Shown: positions 23,433 through 31,671 of the stretch, one piece after another
Layout of the letters: each line of letters starts with the position of its first letter
Numbering within the stretch: position 1 is the stretch's first letter
NCBI GenBank assembly: GCA_019187105.1
Contig: JABAQM010000001.1
Coordinates: forward strand, 2,634,734-2,698,733
DNA length: 64,000 bases
Direction of reading: 5' to 3'
DNA from: Fimbriimonadaceae bacterium
GTDB lineage: Bacteria; Armatimonadota; Fimbriimonadia; Fimbriimonadales; Fimbriimonadaceae
Made by a program: the position numbers and the translations under genes
Notes under the pieces: generated by a model
What the model was told of the DNA's origin: nothing
Databases searched by the model: none
The model's input: the letters and a program-made list of their open reading frames with translations, nothing else

Positions 23433-25334
23433 ATGGGCTCCGGTTCTCAAGTTAACTCGGCGTGGTTCGCCGGCCCGAAGGCGGAAAATGCCGACTGGTT
23501 CGCCGAGATCTTGAACAAGGTTGTCTGGGACTATTACTTTTGGCGCCGGAACTACTATCCGCAGGACGGCGCCGTAATCGGCTCCAAGGACCGCCGGCAT
23601 GAAGAGGAGTTTCATGACCAGTTCGAGGACCTTCTCAATGAACTTCTTGGCCGGCTAAAGGGAGACTGCCCATTCCATAGCCCGCGCTACGCCGGTCATA
23701 TGCTCTCCGAGCAGACCTTGCCCAGCATCGCCGGATACTTTGCCGCGATGCTCTACAACCCCAACAATGTGACCAACGAGGTTGCCCCCGTAACCGTGGA
23801 GTTGGAGATCGAGGCAGCAAGGCTGATCAGCCAAATGCTGGGCCATGGACCCGAGGCATGGGCCCACCTCTGCAGCGGCGGCACCATGGCGAACTTCGAA
23901 GCCCTTTGGGTCGCTCGGTCCATGCTTTATCTGCCGATCATGGTTCACGACGCCCGGCATCGGTTGGGCCTCCCTTCGGATTCCGAACCTAGGACCGGTC
24001 AGTCACCCCAGCATGCCCTTGCGGAATACGCGGAGTTGTTCCGGGATCGTCAGTGCGGCGAGGTACGGGCGGCCATCGCCGGAGCCCGCGGAAACGTGGC
24101 TGAGCGCGGCTTCCATGAGGTCGAGCGAGATTGCGATCTTCGACCAGTCATCCTCATCCCAGAGACCCACCACTATTGCTTCAACAAGGGGCTGGACCTT
24201 CTGGGCTTCGGGCGTTCTTCCCTGGTCCGCATTCGGGTAACTGACGAATTCCGAATGGATGTGGCTGACCTTGACTCGAAGCTGCGCGAGATGGGACAGG
24301 CTGGAAGACACGTCGCTGCTGTCGTTGCCATCATCGGCACCACAGAGGAGGGTGCCATCGACCCACTTGACGAGATTGTCGAGCTACGAAGCGAGCTCGA
24401 GGCCGCCGGTAAACCGTCATTCTGGCTTCATGCCGATGCCGCATATGGTGGGTACCTGCGGTCAATGATTTTGCCGGAGCGGATCGGGTTGGGCGACCCC
24501 AGAGCCGAGGTCATCCAAAATGGCGAACGCCGCCATATCAACATCCACTTGCCGGAGAACCATGCCTGCGATGCGCTAGAAGTTCTAGGCGAATGCGATT
24601 CGGTAACCGTGGACCCTCACAAGCTCGGATACATCCCTTACCCTGCCGGAGCTATCAGTTTTCGCGACGCCAGGATCAAGCCGCTGGTTCGGCAAGTTGC
24701 CCCATACCTTAATGAAGGGTCGACAGCCTTTGACGAGGACATCCAGTCGCACCAGATCGGCGTTTACTCCCTGGAAGGCAGTAAGCCTGGTGCAGTCGCG
24801 GCAAGCGTATGGCTGAGCCACAAATCGATTCCCCTGGATGTAACGGGCCACGGCGCTCTCATGCGAGAAACGATCCGCCAAGCCAGCACCCTTTACTCGT
24901 TGCTGCTCAACCAGCCGTCGCAATCGGTCAAGGCGGTCCCGCTCTGCTATCCCGGCTCCAACATCGTTTGTTACGCCTTCCGACCGCTGACGACGACCAC
25001 TTTGGCCCGCATCAATCGGCTCAATCAGGACATCCACGAGCGCCTGAGCCTTGGGCGCGAGATGCAGCACAACATCTATGCCCAGCGATTCTTTGTGAGC
25101 CGAACGACCTTGTCGCCGGACCAGTACTCGGGTTGCACCGTCGCCAAGCTGCTTAAGGAGCTTGGTGTTACTGAGGCGGAGTTCCTAGAGGAAGGGGTGT
25201 TTCTCCTACGAAGTGTCCTGATGAACCCGTGGTACGAAGCGGCAAAACGTCGCGGCCACGATGTTCTTTCCGGCTTGGTGTCGCAGCTGTTTGCAGATGC
25301 CGAGCGAATCGTGTCAGACACAGTTGAAGGCTAG
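23433..25334 (+). CDS. PLP-dependent group II decarboxylase (tyrosine decarboxylase-like)
   Basis: 633-residue PLP enzyme that decarboxylates an amino acid, most like bacterial tyrosine decarboxylases in length and motifs. Visible: NEVAPVTVELEIEAARLI near 115 and CSGGTMANFEA near 147, ETHHYCFNKGLDLLGFG near 244, HADAAYGGY at 333-341 (Asp binding the pyridine nitrogen), and the Schiff-base Lys397 in VDPHKLGYIPYPAGA. Start ATG 23433 lacks a clear ribosome site. Its last 21 bases overlap the end of the convergent cysteine synthase-like gene. Substrate (Tyr, Glu or other) not settled. Confidence 0.85.
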   Translation: MGSGSQVNSAWFAGPKAENADWFAEILNKVVWDYYFWRRNYYPQDGAVIGSKDRRHEEEFHDQFEDLLNELLGRLKGDCPFHSPRYAGHMLSEQTLPSIAGYFAAMLYNPNNVTNEVAPVTVELEIEAARLISQMLGHGPEAWAHLCSGGTMANFEALWVARSMLYLPIMVHDARHRLGLPSDSEPRTGQSPQHALAEYAELFRDRQCGEVRAAIAGARGNVAERGFHEVERDCDLRPVILIPETHHYCFNKGLDLLGFGRSSLVRIRVTDEFRMDVADLDSKLREMGQAGRHVAAVVAIIGTTEEGAIDPLDEIVELRSELEAAGKPSFWLHADAAYGGYLRSMILPERIGLGDPRAEVIQNGERRHINIHLPENHACDALEVLGECDSVTVDPHKLGYIPYPAGAISFRDARIKPLVRQVAPYLNEGSTAFDEDIQSHQIGVYSLEGSKPGAVAASVWLSHKSIPLDVTGHGALMRETIRQASTLYSLLLNQPSQSVKAVPLCYPGSNIVCYAFRPLTTTTLARINRLNQDIHERLSLGREMQHNIYAQRFFVSRTTLSPDQYSGCTVAKLLKELGVTEAEFLEEGVFLLRSVLMNPWYEAAKRRGHDVLSGLVSQLFADAERIVSDTVEG

Positions 25335-26267
25335 TTGCTTGCACCGCGACTCGAATAGGCATTGCCCCGGCTTGGAAGCGCACAAACCGTGGTCCTTGTA
25401 TTTCATGTACCCGTCGGCAAAGACGGTGGCGACCACTTCGTGAAAGTTCTGACGTCGCTTTGCCGCCGCAAAGTTGGCGCCCGATGAAATGCCGATGCAG
25501 AGACCATGCTTCGTTCGAAGCTCGTTGGCGGTCGCGATGGCTTCTGCACTGCTGACAACCTCGACTGCACTGATGAGTGGATGTAGGCCACCGCCCCCGT
25601 CAGAAGCCAGTGCGGGTATGAATCCGTCCCCGATTCCGTAAATTGCATGCGGGCCAGGAGAGCCACCTGACATGACGGCTGACTCCGCGGGTTCGACGGC
25701 GACGACGTCTGTCCGGCCGAATGCTTCCGTCAGGGCCTGACCCACACCGATGAGCGTGCCGCCAGTCCCAACACCAGCCACGAAAGAATCGATGCGTTTG
25801 CCGTACTCGAGCAGCTCCTGCCCAGTCGTCCACCGGTGACACTCGGTGTTCAACGGGTTGGAAAACTGATCCGGGTTGAACCAGCCTCGATCGGCTGCGA
25901 TGCGGTCACGGATCTCCGCCGCTTCAGCAAAGCTGCCTTCGGCGGAGCACAGTATCAGGTCGGCACCCCGTTCCCGAATAATCGCCTTGCGTTCGTTGGT
26001 CATGTTCTCCGGCATGACGATCGTTACCGGATAGCCGAGTTGCCTTCCGTAGTGGGCGAGAGCGATGCCGGTATTGCCGCTCGTAGCTTCGATGATGGGC
26101 TGGCCGGCATGCAGGAGGCCAAGTCGGCGTGACTCCGTGAGAATAGTCCAGGCGATCCGGTCCTTGATGCTGCCGGTGCGGTTGACGCACTCCAGCTTGA
26201 TCAGTATCCCGTCAATCTCAATGACCGGGGTGTGTCCGACGCCTGGACAGGGTTTAAATTGCCGCAT
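25314..26267 (-). CDS. Cysteine synthase family protein
   Basis: 317-residue fold-type II PLP enzyme of the CysK/CysM group, using O-acetylserine or a related substrate. PLP Lys35 in GSIKDR; phosphate and substrate loop EATSGNTGIALAHYG near 60; glycine-rich PLP-phosphate loop GVGTGGTLIGVG near 165; ISSGANFAAA near 270. The C-terminus (GYMKYKDHGLCASKPGQC and CKQLAFNCV) is unusually rich in Cys, four or five in the last 25 residues, which is not standard for CysK and might serve redox or metal sensing. Convergent overlap with the decarboxylase gene; divergent from the dehydratase-like gene. Confidence 0.82.
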   Translation of the reverse strand: MRQFKPCPGVGHTPVIEIDGILIKLECVNRTGSIKDRIAWTILTESRRLGLLHAGQPIIEATSGNTGIALAHYGRQLGYPVTIVMPENMTNERKAIIRERGADLILCSAEGSFAEAAEIRDRIAADRGWFNPDQFSNPLNTECHRWTTGQELLEYGKRIDSFVAGVGTGGTLIGVGQALTEAFGRTDVVAVEPAESAVMSGGSPGPHAIYGIGDGFIPALASDGGGGLHPLISAVEVVSSAEAIATANELRTKHGLCIGISSGANFAAAKRRQNFHEVVATVFADGYMKYKDHGLCASKPGQCLFESRCKQLAFNCV

Positions 26268-26393
26268 TGGCCTCAGCTATAGGATGGTCGATGCGCAGAG
26301 CCGATTCAGCGCATGTCGTCTGAAACTTCGACAGGCTAACCAACCTCCAGAACCGGCGGACGTCCGCAGGCGGAACATCGTAAACTCGCGGGA

Positions 26394-27350
26394 TTGGAAG
26401 CGCCCACTGCCGAAGATGTACAGTCCGCCCATGAACGAATCAAGCCATGGGTGAGGCGAACGCCGATCGAAACCTCGCGAACTTTCGACGCAAAGATTGG
26501 AGCCAAGGCCTTCTTCAAGTGCGAAAACCTGCAGCGTGCGGGCGCGTTCAAGTTTCGCGGCGCCACCCATGCGATGACCCGGCTCACCGCCGAGGAACGC
26601 GAAAGAGGGGTCCTGACTTTCTCCTCCGGGAACCACGCCCAGGCGCTGGCACTCGCAGGGAGGAACTTCAGCGCACCTGTAACCGTGATCATGCCGTCAG
26701 ACGCTCCGGAAGTGAAGGTTCGCGCGACCAAGGGCTACGGCGCGACCGTGATTTCATATGAGAGAGACGAGACGACCCGCGAGGCGTTTTCGCAGGAGTA
26801 CAACAAGGACCGGAACCTGACGGTAGTCCCACCCTATGATCATCCATGGATCATCGCCGGCCAGGGAACTGCGGCGGCAGAGCTTCTTGAGGACGTGCCG
26901 GACCTCGATGTTCTCATCGTTCCGTGCGGCGGAGGTGGTCTCCTGAGTGGTTCTGCCTTGGCCGCACGTGCCGCCAGACCTGGCATCCGGATCATCGGAG
27001 TCGAGCCGGAAGCCGGTAACGACGGTTGCCTGAGTTTTCAATCAAAGTCGCTCCAGTCGGTGAGAGATCCCCAAACCATCGCCGACGGGGCGAGGACTCC
27101 ATCGCTTGGCCACTACACGTTCCCTCTCATTCTTGACCTTGTTGACGATATGGTCACGGTCACCGATGGAGAACTCGTGGCGACGATGGGGTTTATCTGG
27201 GAGAGGATGAAGCTGGTGGTGGAGCCGACCGGGGTTCTGGCGGCTGCCTATGCGGTTAAGCGGGCCGGAGGCTGGGATGGAGCAAAGATTGGCATTGTCC
27301 TTAGCGGTGGCAACGTCGACCTCGCCAGAGCTGGCGAATTCTTCGCCTAA
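26394..27350 (+). CDS. Threonine/serine dehydratase or serine racemase-like PLP enzyme
   Basis: 318 residues, fold-type II PLP enzyme similar to catabolic threonine dehydratase and serine racemase: no C-terminal ACT domain. PLP Lys53 in AFKFRGA; SSGNHAQALALAG near 77-89; the PLP phosphate loop CGGGGLLSG near 178; LSGGNVDL near the end. Starts at TTG 26394; no ATG in frame nearby and the ribosome site is weak. Divergent from the cysteine synthase-like gene and 23 bases before dapL, so likely co-transcribed with it. It would convert Thr/Ser to ketobutyrate/pyruvate, or racemise Ser. Confidence 0.85.
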   Translation: MEAPTAEDVQSAHERIKPWVRRTPIETSRTFDAKIGAKAFFKCENLQRAGAFKFRGATHAMTRLTAEERERGVLTFSSGNHAQALALAGRNFSAPVTVIMPSDAPEVKVRATKGYGATVISYERDETTREAFSQEYNKDRNLTVVPPYDHPWIIAGQGTAAAELLEDVPDLDVLIVPCGGGGLLSGSALAARAARPGIRIIGVEPEAGNDGCLSFQSKSLQSVRDPQTIADGARTPSLGHYTFPLILDLVDDMVTVTDGELVATMGFIWERMKLVVEPTGVLAAAYAVKRAGGWDGAKIGIVLSGGNVDLARAGEFFA

Positions 27351-27373
27351 GCGGCAAAGGTACCCTGTCCATC

Positions 27374-28570
27374 ATGGTTGCCCCCGCCAAGCGCTTGGCC
27401 GCAATTCCGCCCTATCTCTTTGCCGAAATCAGCCGCATCAAGGCTGCTGCCATTGCCAGTGGCGCCGATGTGATCGATCTTGGTATCGGCGATCCCGATA
27501 TGCCGACTCCGGTCCAGATTCGCCAAGCGCTCAAGGAGGCCGTCGACCACCCTGAAACCCACCGCTACGATGAGACGCCCCACGGCTGGAAATCCTTCCT
27601 TCAGGCCGCAACCGAATTCTACGAGCGCAGTTTCGGCGTTTCACTCGATCCTGGCAAGGAGCTTGGCCAGGTAATCGGAAGCAAGGAAGGTCTTGCCCAC
27701 CTTGCTTGGGCGTACCTCGATCCGGGCGACCTCGCCATCGTTCCCAATCCAGCGTATTCCGTTTACAAGGTGAACAGTCTGATGGCGGGTGGGGAAGTGT
27801 ACGAAACTCCACTCAGGGCCGAGAATGGTTTCCTTCCCGACCTTTCCACCATTCCGTCAGACGTGGCTCGAAAGGCGAAGCTGTTTTATGTGTGCTACCC
27901 AAACAACCCGACGGGCGCCATAGCAACGCGGGAGTTTTATGAGGATCTCGTTCGATTCTGCCGTGAGTACGACATCCTCCTCGTAAACGACATGGCCTAT
28001 GGCACGGTTGCGTATGACGGTTTCGTCAACCCGACTGCGCTGCAGATCCAGGGTGCGAAGGACGTGACGATCGAGTTCCACTCCCTCAGCAAGATGTTCA
28101 ACATGACCGGCTGGCGGCTCGGCTTTACCGCTGGAAATCCTGAAGCGGTTGCAACGCTTCAGCGCTTGAAATCCAACCTCGACAGCAAGGCCTTCCCGGC
28201 AATTGCCGAAGCCGGTGCCTATGCGCTGCGAAACGTCGACAATTCGGAGACGATCGCCATGTACCAGGCTCGCCGAGACAATCTTTGTGACGGACTCAAT
28301 GCCATTGGCTGGAAGGTTGACAAGCCCAAAGCGGCATTTTACGTTTGGGCCCGGGTTCCAAGGAGCGACATGTCGTCGGCGGAATTCGCGAAGGAGATTC
28401 TCGAGCGAGCCCATATCGTCCTCATTCCCGGCACAGGCTATGGCAGCGAAGGGGAGGGTTATGTCCGCATGAGTCTCACTTTGCTCGGCGACCGCAATGG
28501 AGACCGCTTCCAGGAAGCCGTGAAGCGCATTGCCGATTCCGGCCTGATCCCGCAGCCAGCGATCGCTTGA
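27374..28570 (+). CDS. dapL: LL-diaminopimelate aminotransferase (DapL type)
   Basis: 398-residue class I/II aminotransferase. Shape and motifs match DapL-type enzymes, which convert tetrahydrodipicolinate to LL-DAP in one step for lysine and peptidoglycan synthesis: LGIGDPDMPTP near 36, HRYDETPHGWKSF near 63, CYPNNPTGA near 174, and PLP Lys240 in HSLSKMFNMTGWRLGF. C-terminus GYVRMSLTL. Other aminotransferases of the same fold (for example AspC-like) cannot be fully excluded. Its stop overlaps the TTG start of folC as TTGA. Confidence 0.82.
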   Translation: MVAPAKRLAAIPPYLFAEISRIKAAAIASGADVIDLGIGDPDMPTPVQIRQALKEAVDHPETHRYDETPHGWKSFLQAATEFYERSFGVSLDPGKELGQVIGSKEGLAHLAWAYLDPGDLAIVPNPAYSVYKVNSLMAGGEVYETPLRAENGFLPDLSTIPSDVARKAKLFYVCYPNNPTGAIATREFYEDLVRFCREYDILLVNDMAYGTVAYDGFVNPTALQIQGAKDVTIEFHSLSKMFNMTGWRLGFTAGNPEAVATLQRLKSNLDSKAFPAIAEAGAYALRNVDNSETIAMYQARRDNLCDGLNAIGWKVDKPKAAFYVWARVPRSDMSSAEFAKEILERAHIVLIPGTGYGSEGEGYVRMSLTLLGDRNGDRFQEAVKRIADSGLIPQPAIA

Positions 28571-29844
28571 CGTACGACCAAGCCTTAGCCGCCTTGTCGT
28601 CGCTCGCCCCCCGGGGGTGGAGGCTCGGCCTCGATCGGATGGAGGAATTCATCCGCCGGGCCGGACTCGAAAGTGCGGTTGATGGCACCGGTCCAAAGTT
28701 CCTCCACATCGGCGGCACAAACGGCAAGGGTTCGGTCACTGCGTTCGTCCAAAGCATTGCGATCGAACATGGCCACCGAACTGGCGCCTTCTTCAGTCCC
28801 TATGTGGTCGATCTGCGTGAGCGAGTCCAGTTTGGCCGAGATCTCATCTCGAAGGTGGACTTTGCCCGCCTCGTCGAAGAGCTGCTCCCGATCGGCGACC
28901 AACTTGCCGGGACGCATTTCGGAGGCATCACCGAATTCGAGCTAAAAACCGCGATAGGGTTCAAGTACTGGAGTGAGAAGGCTTGCGAATGGGTAGCTCT
29001 CGAAGTCGGCCTTGGCGGGCGCCTCGATTCAACCAACGTCGTGACGCCGGCAGCCTCGGCCATCGTCTCGATCGGCCTCGACCACGTTGATATCCTGGGG
29101 GATACCATCGAAAAGATCGCGGAAGAAAAGGCCGGGATCATCAAGCCCGATGTACCAATCGTGGTCGGTGAGATGCCGCCCGAGGCCTTGGCCGTCATTG
29201 CCCGGCGAGCTGCCGACCTCGATGCGAGACTCCTCCGGTATGGACCGGAATTCGATTTCTGGAGCGAGCCGGGAGAAGGAAGGATCATCACACCGCAATT
29301 CTATGACCGGGTTGAATCGCTCGGCTTGGAGGGTGAGGTCCAATGGCATAACGCTGCCGTTGCCGTGATGGTCTGCGAGGCCGGCGGGATGCGATTGGAG
29401 CGCGAAAAGGTGATGCGAGGACTTGCCACGGCTTCTGCCCCCGGCCGATTTCAACGAGTGAAAGCTCGCGGTTTGGAGTGGATCGTGGACGGCGCCCACA
29501 ACGCTGAGGCCGCCGCCAAGCTCGCCCAATCCCTCAACCGCGCCTTCGGAGACCGCAAACTCAACCTCGTGATGGGAATGGTTAAAGGTCACGACCCCGT
29601 GCGGCTGCTCCAAGCGTTGCGCCCGGTGGCCAGCCATATCGACTTCGCTCCCATCGACTTTCCTCGTTCCCGAACACCAGAGGAGTTGCTCGAGGTCGCG
29701 AAATCGATCGGGATCGAGTCCGAGGCACACGCCTCCTTGCAGGTGGCCCTGGCAGCTTCCGCATGGCGTGGCTCGAACCCGATTGTTATCACCGGCAGTT
29801 TCTATCTGGCCGGGGAGGCGCTTCGCGAGTTGGAGCAGGCTTAG
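28567..29844 (+). CDS. folC: Folylpolyglutamate / dihydrofolate synthase
   Basis: Adds glutamate to folates (and dihydropteroate to give dihydrofolate) using ATP; cytoplasmic Mur-ligase relative. From the TTG at 28567 the protein has 425 residues: GLDRMEEFIRRAGL near 22, P-loop IGGTNGKGSVTAF near 48, SPYVVDLRERVQF near 72, EVGLGGRLDSTN near 137, IVDGAHNAEAA near 300. The longer frame upstream (to 28345) lies inside dapL and is not protein-like, so the TTG at 28567 overlapping the dapL stop is preferred. Confidence 0.93.
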   Translation: MTYDQALAALSSLAPRGWRLGLDRMEEFIRRAGLESAVDGTGPKFLHIGGTNGKGSVTAFVQSIAIEHGHRTGAFFSPYVVDLRERVQFGRDLISKVDFARLVEELLPIGDQLAGTHFGGITEFELKTAIGFKYWSEKACEWVALEVGLGGRLDSTNVVTPAASAIVSIGLDHVDILGDTIEKIAEEKAGIIKPDVPIVVGEMPPEALAVIARRAADLDARLLRYGPEFDFWSEPGEGRIITPQFYDRVESLGLEGEVQWHNAAVAVMVCEAGGMRLEREKVMRGLATASAPGRFQRVKARGLEWIVDGAHNAEAAAKLAQSLNRAFGDRKLNLVMGMVKGHDPVRLLQALRPVASHIDFAPIDFPRSRTPEELLEVAKSIGIESEAHASLQVALAASAWRGSNPIVITGSFYLAGEALRELEQA

Positions 29845-29866
29845 GCTGACGCCGGTAACCTCACAG

Positions 29867-30802
29867 TTGTTGCGGGTCCTGATTGTAAGGCTTTCGGCGC
29901 TGGGTGACGTAGTTTGCACGCTCCCTGTTGCCGTCGCCCTACGCCGCCAGTTTCCCGAGGCTAAAATCGTTTGGGCGTGTGATCCGAGGTTTGCAGGCAT
30001 CGCCGAATGCTGCACGGCGGTTGATCAGGTCATCCGTGTTAAGCCAGGATGGAATCCTAAAACCTGGAGGGTCAAACCCGCAGGCTTTGATTTGGCGCTC
30101 GACATGCAGGGCTTGTTGAAGTCCGCCTTGGTTGCCGCATCCGCCAGGGCTAAGGATGTTTTGGGATACCACTGGCAGCGCGAGGGTTCGTGGCTGCTCT
30201 CCAGCAAGGTACTCCCTGATCCAACGTCTTTCCATATTGTCGACCAGTACGTTGATGTGGCCCGCGCGTGCGGCGCAACGATGGATCGCGCGGAGTTCGG
30301 GCTTGCACCGCATCCAGACGATCGCACGCGGATCACCACGTGGCTTGGAGATGCTGGTGTGCAGGGCCGGTACGTCGTCCTGAACGCAGGCGCCGGTTGG
30401 GCAACCAAACGCTGGCCCGCTTCCGGCTTTGCTGCCGTCGCCGACTGGCTCGCCGGCCAAGGCATTGCTTCGGTCTTCATCGGGGGTAAGGCTGCACCGG
30501 ATCGGGAAGCCTTCGATGAGGTTGCCGCTCTCGCAAAGTCAGATCCGGTGAGTGCGGTAGGGGCAACTTCGGTGCGGGAGCTGGCTGCGATGCTCTCCGG
30601 TGCTGCTGCCCATGTCGGGGGCGACACGGGTAGCTCCCATCTTGCCGCAGCCCTCGGGATTCCAGCTATTGGTTTGTACAGCATCACGCGCCCTGCCCGT
30701 TCGTGCCCTTATGGCCAGATCGACCGCTGTCTTTATGATCCGGCCGCGCTGGCCAATATCCGGCCAGAGAGCGTCGTCGACCTCCTCTCAACTATCCTTT
30801 AG
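29867..30802 (+). CDS. Glycosyltransferase family 9 (heptosyltransferase-like)
   Basis: 311-residue GT9 enzyme that would transfer ADP-heptose to lipopolysaccharide core. Opening RVLIVRLSALGDVVCTLPVAVALRR is the standard first strand and loop (shown in parts: LIVRLSALGDVV); ALDMQGLLKSA near 88; VLNAGAGWATKRWP near 182; GDTGSSHLAAALGIPAIGLY near 264. TTG at 29867 or 29870 is the likely start, as the earlier frame is inside folC. It is followed after 2 bases by the heptose adenylyltransferase gene. Confidence 0.85.
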   Translation: MLRVLIVRLSALGDVVCTLPVAVALRRQFPEAKIVWACDPRFAGIAECCTAVDQVIRVKPGWNPKTWRVKPAGFDLALDMQGLLKSALVAASARAKDVLGYHWQREGSWLLSSKVLPDPTSFHIVDQYVDVARACGATMDRAEFGLAPHPDDRTRITTWLGDAGVQGRYVVLNAGAGWATKRWPASGFAAVADWLAGQGIASVFIGGKAAPDREAFDEVAALAKSDPVSAVGATSVRELAAMLSGAAAHVGGDTGSSHLAAALGIPAIGLYSITRPARSCPYGQIDRCLYDPAALANIRPESVVDLLSTIL

Positions 30803-30804
30803 GC

Positions 30805-31263
30805 ATGGCTGTGATCACGCTCGAAGAGGCCCTGCGACGCCGGCACGGACGGCGCCTTGTCACCACGAACGGCGTGTTCGACATCCTTCACGTTGGACAT
30901 GTGAGATATTTGGCGGCAGCCAAAGAACTCGGTGATATCCTCTTTGTTGCCCTCAACAGCGACGACTCCGTCCGGCGACTCGGCAAGGGACCGAATCGAC
31001 CGATCAACGCTCTGGATGACCGCGCAGAGGTTGTCGCCGCGCTACGCAGTGTCGACGCGGTACTGGCTTTCGATGAAGACACGCCAGAGGCCGTCTTGAG
31101 CGTGCTCAAACCAGAAGTCCATGCCAAAGGTGGCGACTACGACCCGGAGACCATGCCCGAGACGCGATTGGTTCGCTCTTGGGGCGGAGAAGTCGTCATT
31201 ATCCCCCTCGTCGCCGGACACTCCACAACCCGGATCGAGAGCCTGCTGACGGTCGATCAGTGA
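30805..31263 (+). CDS. hldE: D-glycero-beta-D-manno-heptose 1-phosphate adenylyltransferase
   Basis: 152-residue nucleotidyltransferase corresponding to the C-terminal half of HldE (RfaE2). It makes ADP-heptose for LPS. Motifs: TTNGVFDILHVGHVRYL at 20-36, with the HVGH box, and GKGPNRPINALDDRAEVVAAL near 56, EDTPEAVLSVLKPEVHAKGGDY near 90 (shown in parts). The kinase half is not in the window. Context with the GT9 gene supports the assignment. Confidence 0.9.
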   Translation: MAVITLEEALRRRHGRRLVTTNGVFDILHVGHVRYLAAAKELGDILFVALNSDDSVRRLGKGPNRPINALDDRAEVVAALRSVDAVLAFDEDTPEAVLSVLKPEVHAKGGDYDPETMPETRLVRSWGGEVVIIPLVAGHSTTRIESLLTVDQ

Positions 31264-31308
31264 AATTTAGCAAGTTCCGATAAGTGCCTTGACGGCCTAC
31301 CGATTAGA

Positions 31309-31671
31309 ATGCATGGCATGGGATTGCACACGATTTGTCACGTCGAGTACGACGTAACCGACTTGGAGCGTTCGCGCGCCTTCTACGAAGCGATGTTTGG
31401 CTGGAGTTTCCGACAGTTCACCGACGACATGGTCGTATTCGGATCCGGCGAACAGCATATCGGCGGCTTGAACCGAAAGGCGACGGTCAACCCCGGCAGC
31501 TCTCCTTCGATATGGTTTGAGGTCGAGAACGTGGCCGCAATGCTTGAAAAGGCGTCCGGTATCGGCGGAACGGTCCAGTCGGCCAAGAGTGAGGTCCCCC
31601 ATGTGGGCTGGTCGGGAGTGGTCGCGGATCCGGACGGCAATGCTGTGGGACTGGTCCAGTTCGCTAAATAG
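31309..31671 (+). CDS. VOC superfamily (glyoxalase-like) protein
   Basis: 120 residues with the betaalphabetabetabeta pattern of the vicinal oxygen chelate fold: CHVEYDVTDLERSRAFYEAMFGW at the start, IWFEVENVAAMLEKASGIGGTV in the middle, and VADPDGNAVGLVQ at the end. The GDPDGN-type end is typical. The enzyme reaction cannot be deduced. ATG 31309 or the ATG at 31318 could be the start. It ends exactly at the base before the stop of the convergent rpoN. Confidence 0.8.
   Translation: MHGMGLHTICHVEYDVTDLERSRAFYEAMFGWSFRQFTDDMVVFGSGEQHIGGLNRKATVNPGSSPSIWFEVENVAAMLEKASGIGGTVQSAKSEVPHVGWSGVVADPDGNAVGLVQFAK

Noticed and set aside
29029-30015. Open frame of 328 codons on the minus strand over folC and the GT9 gene
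   Set aside because: Antisense shadow in GC-rich coding sequence; composition is not protein-like.
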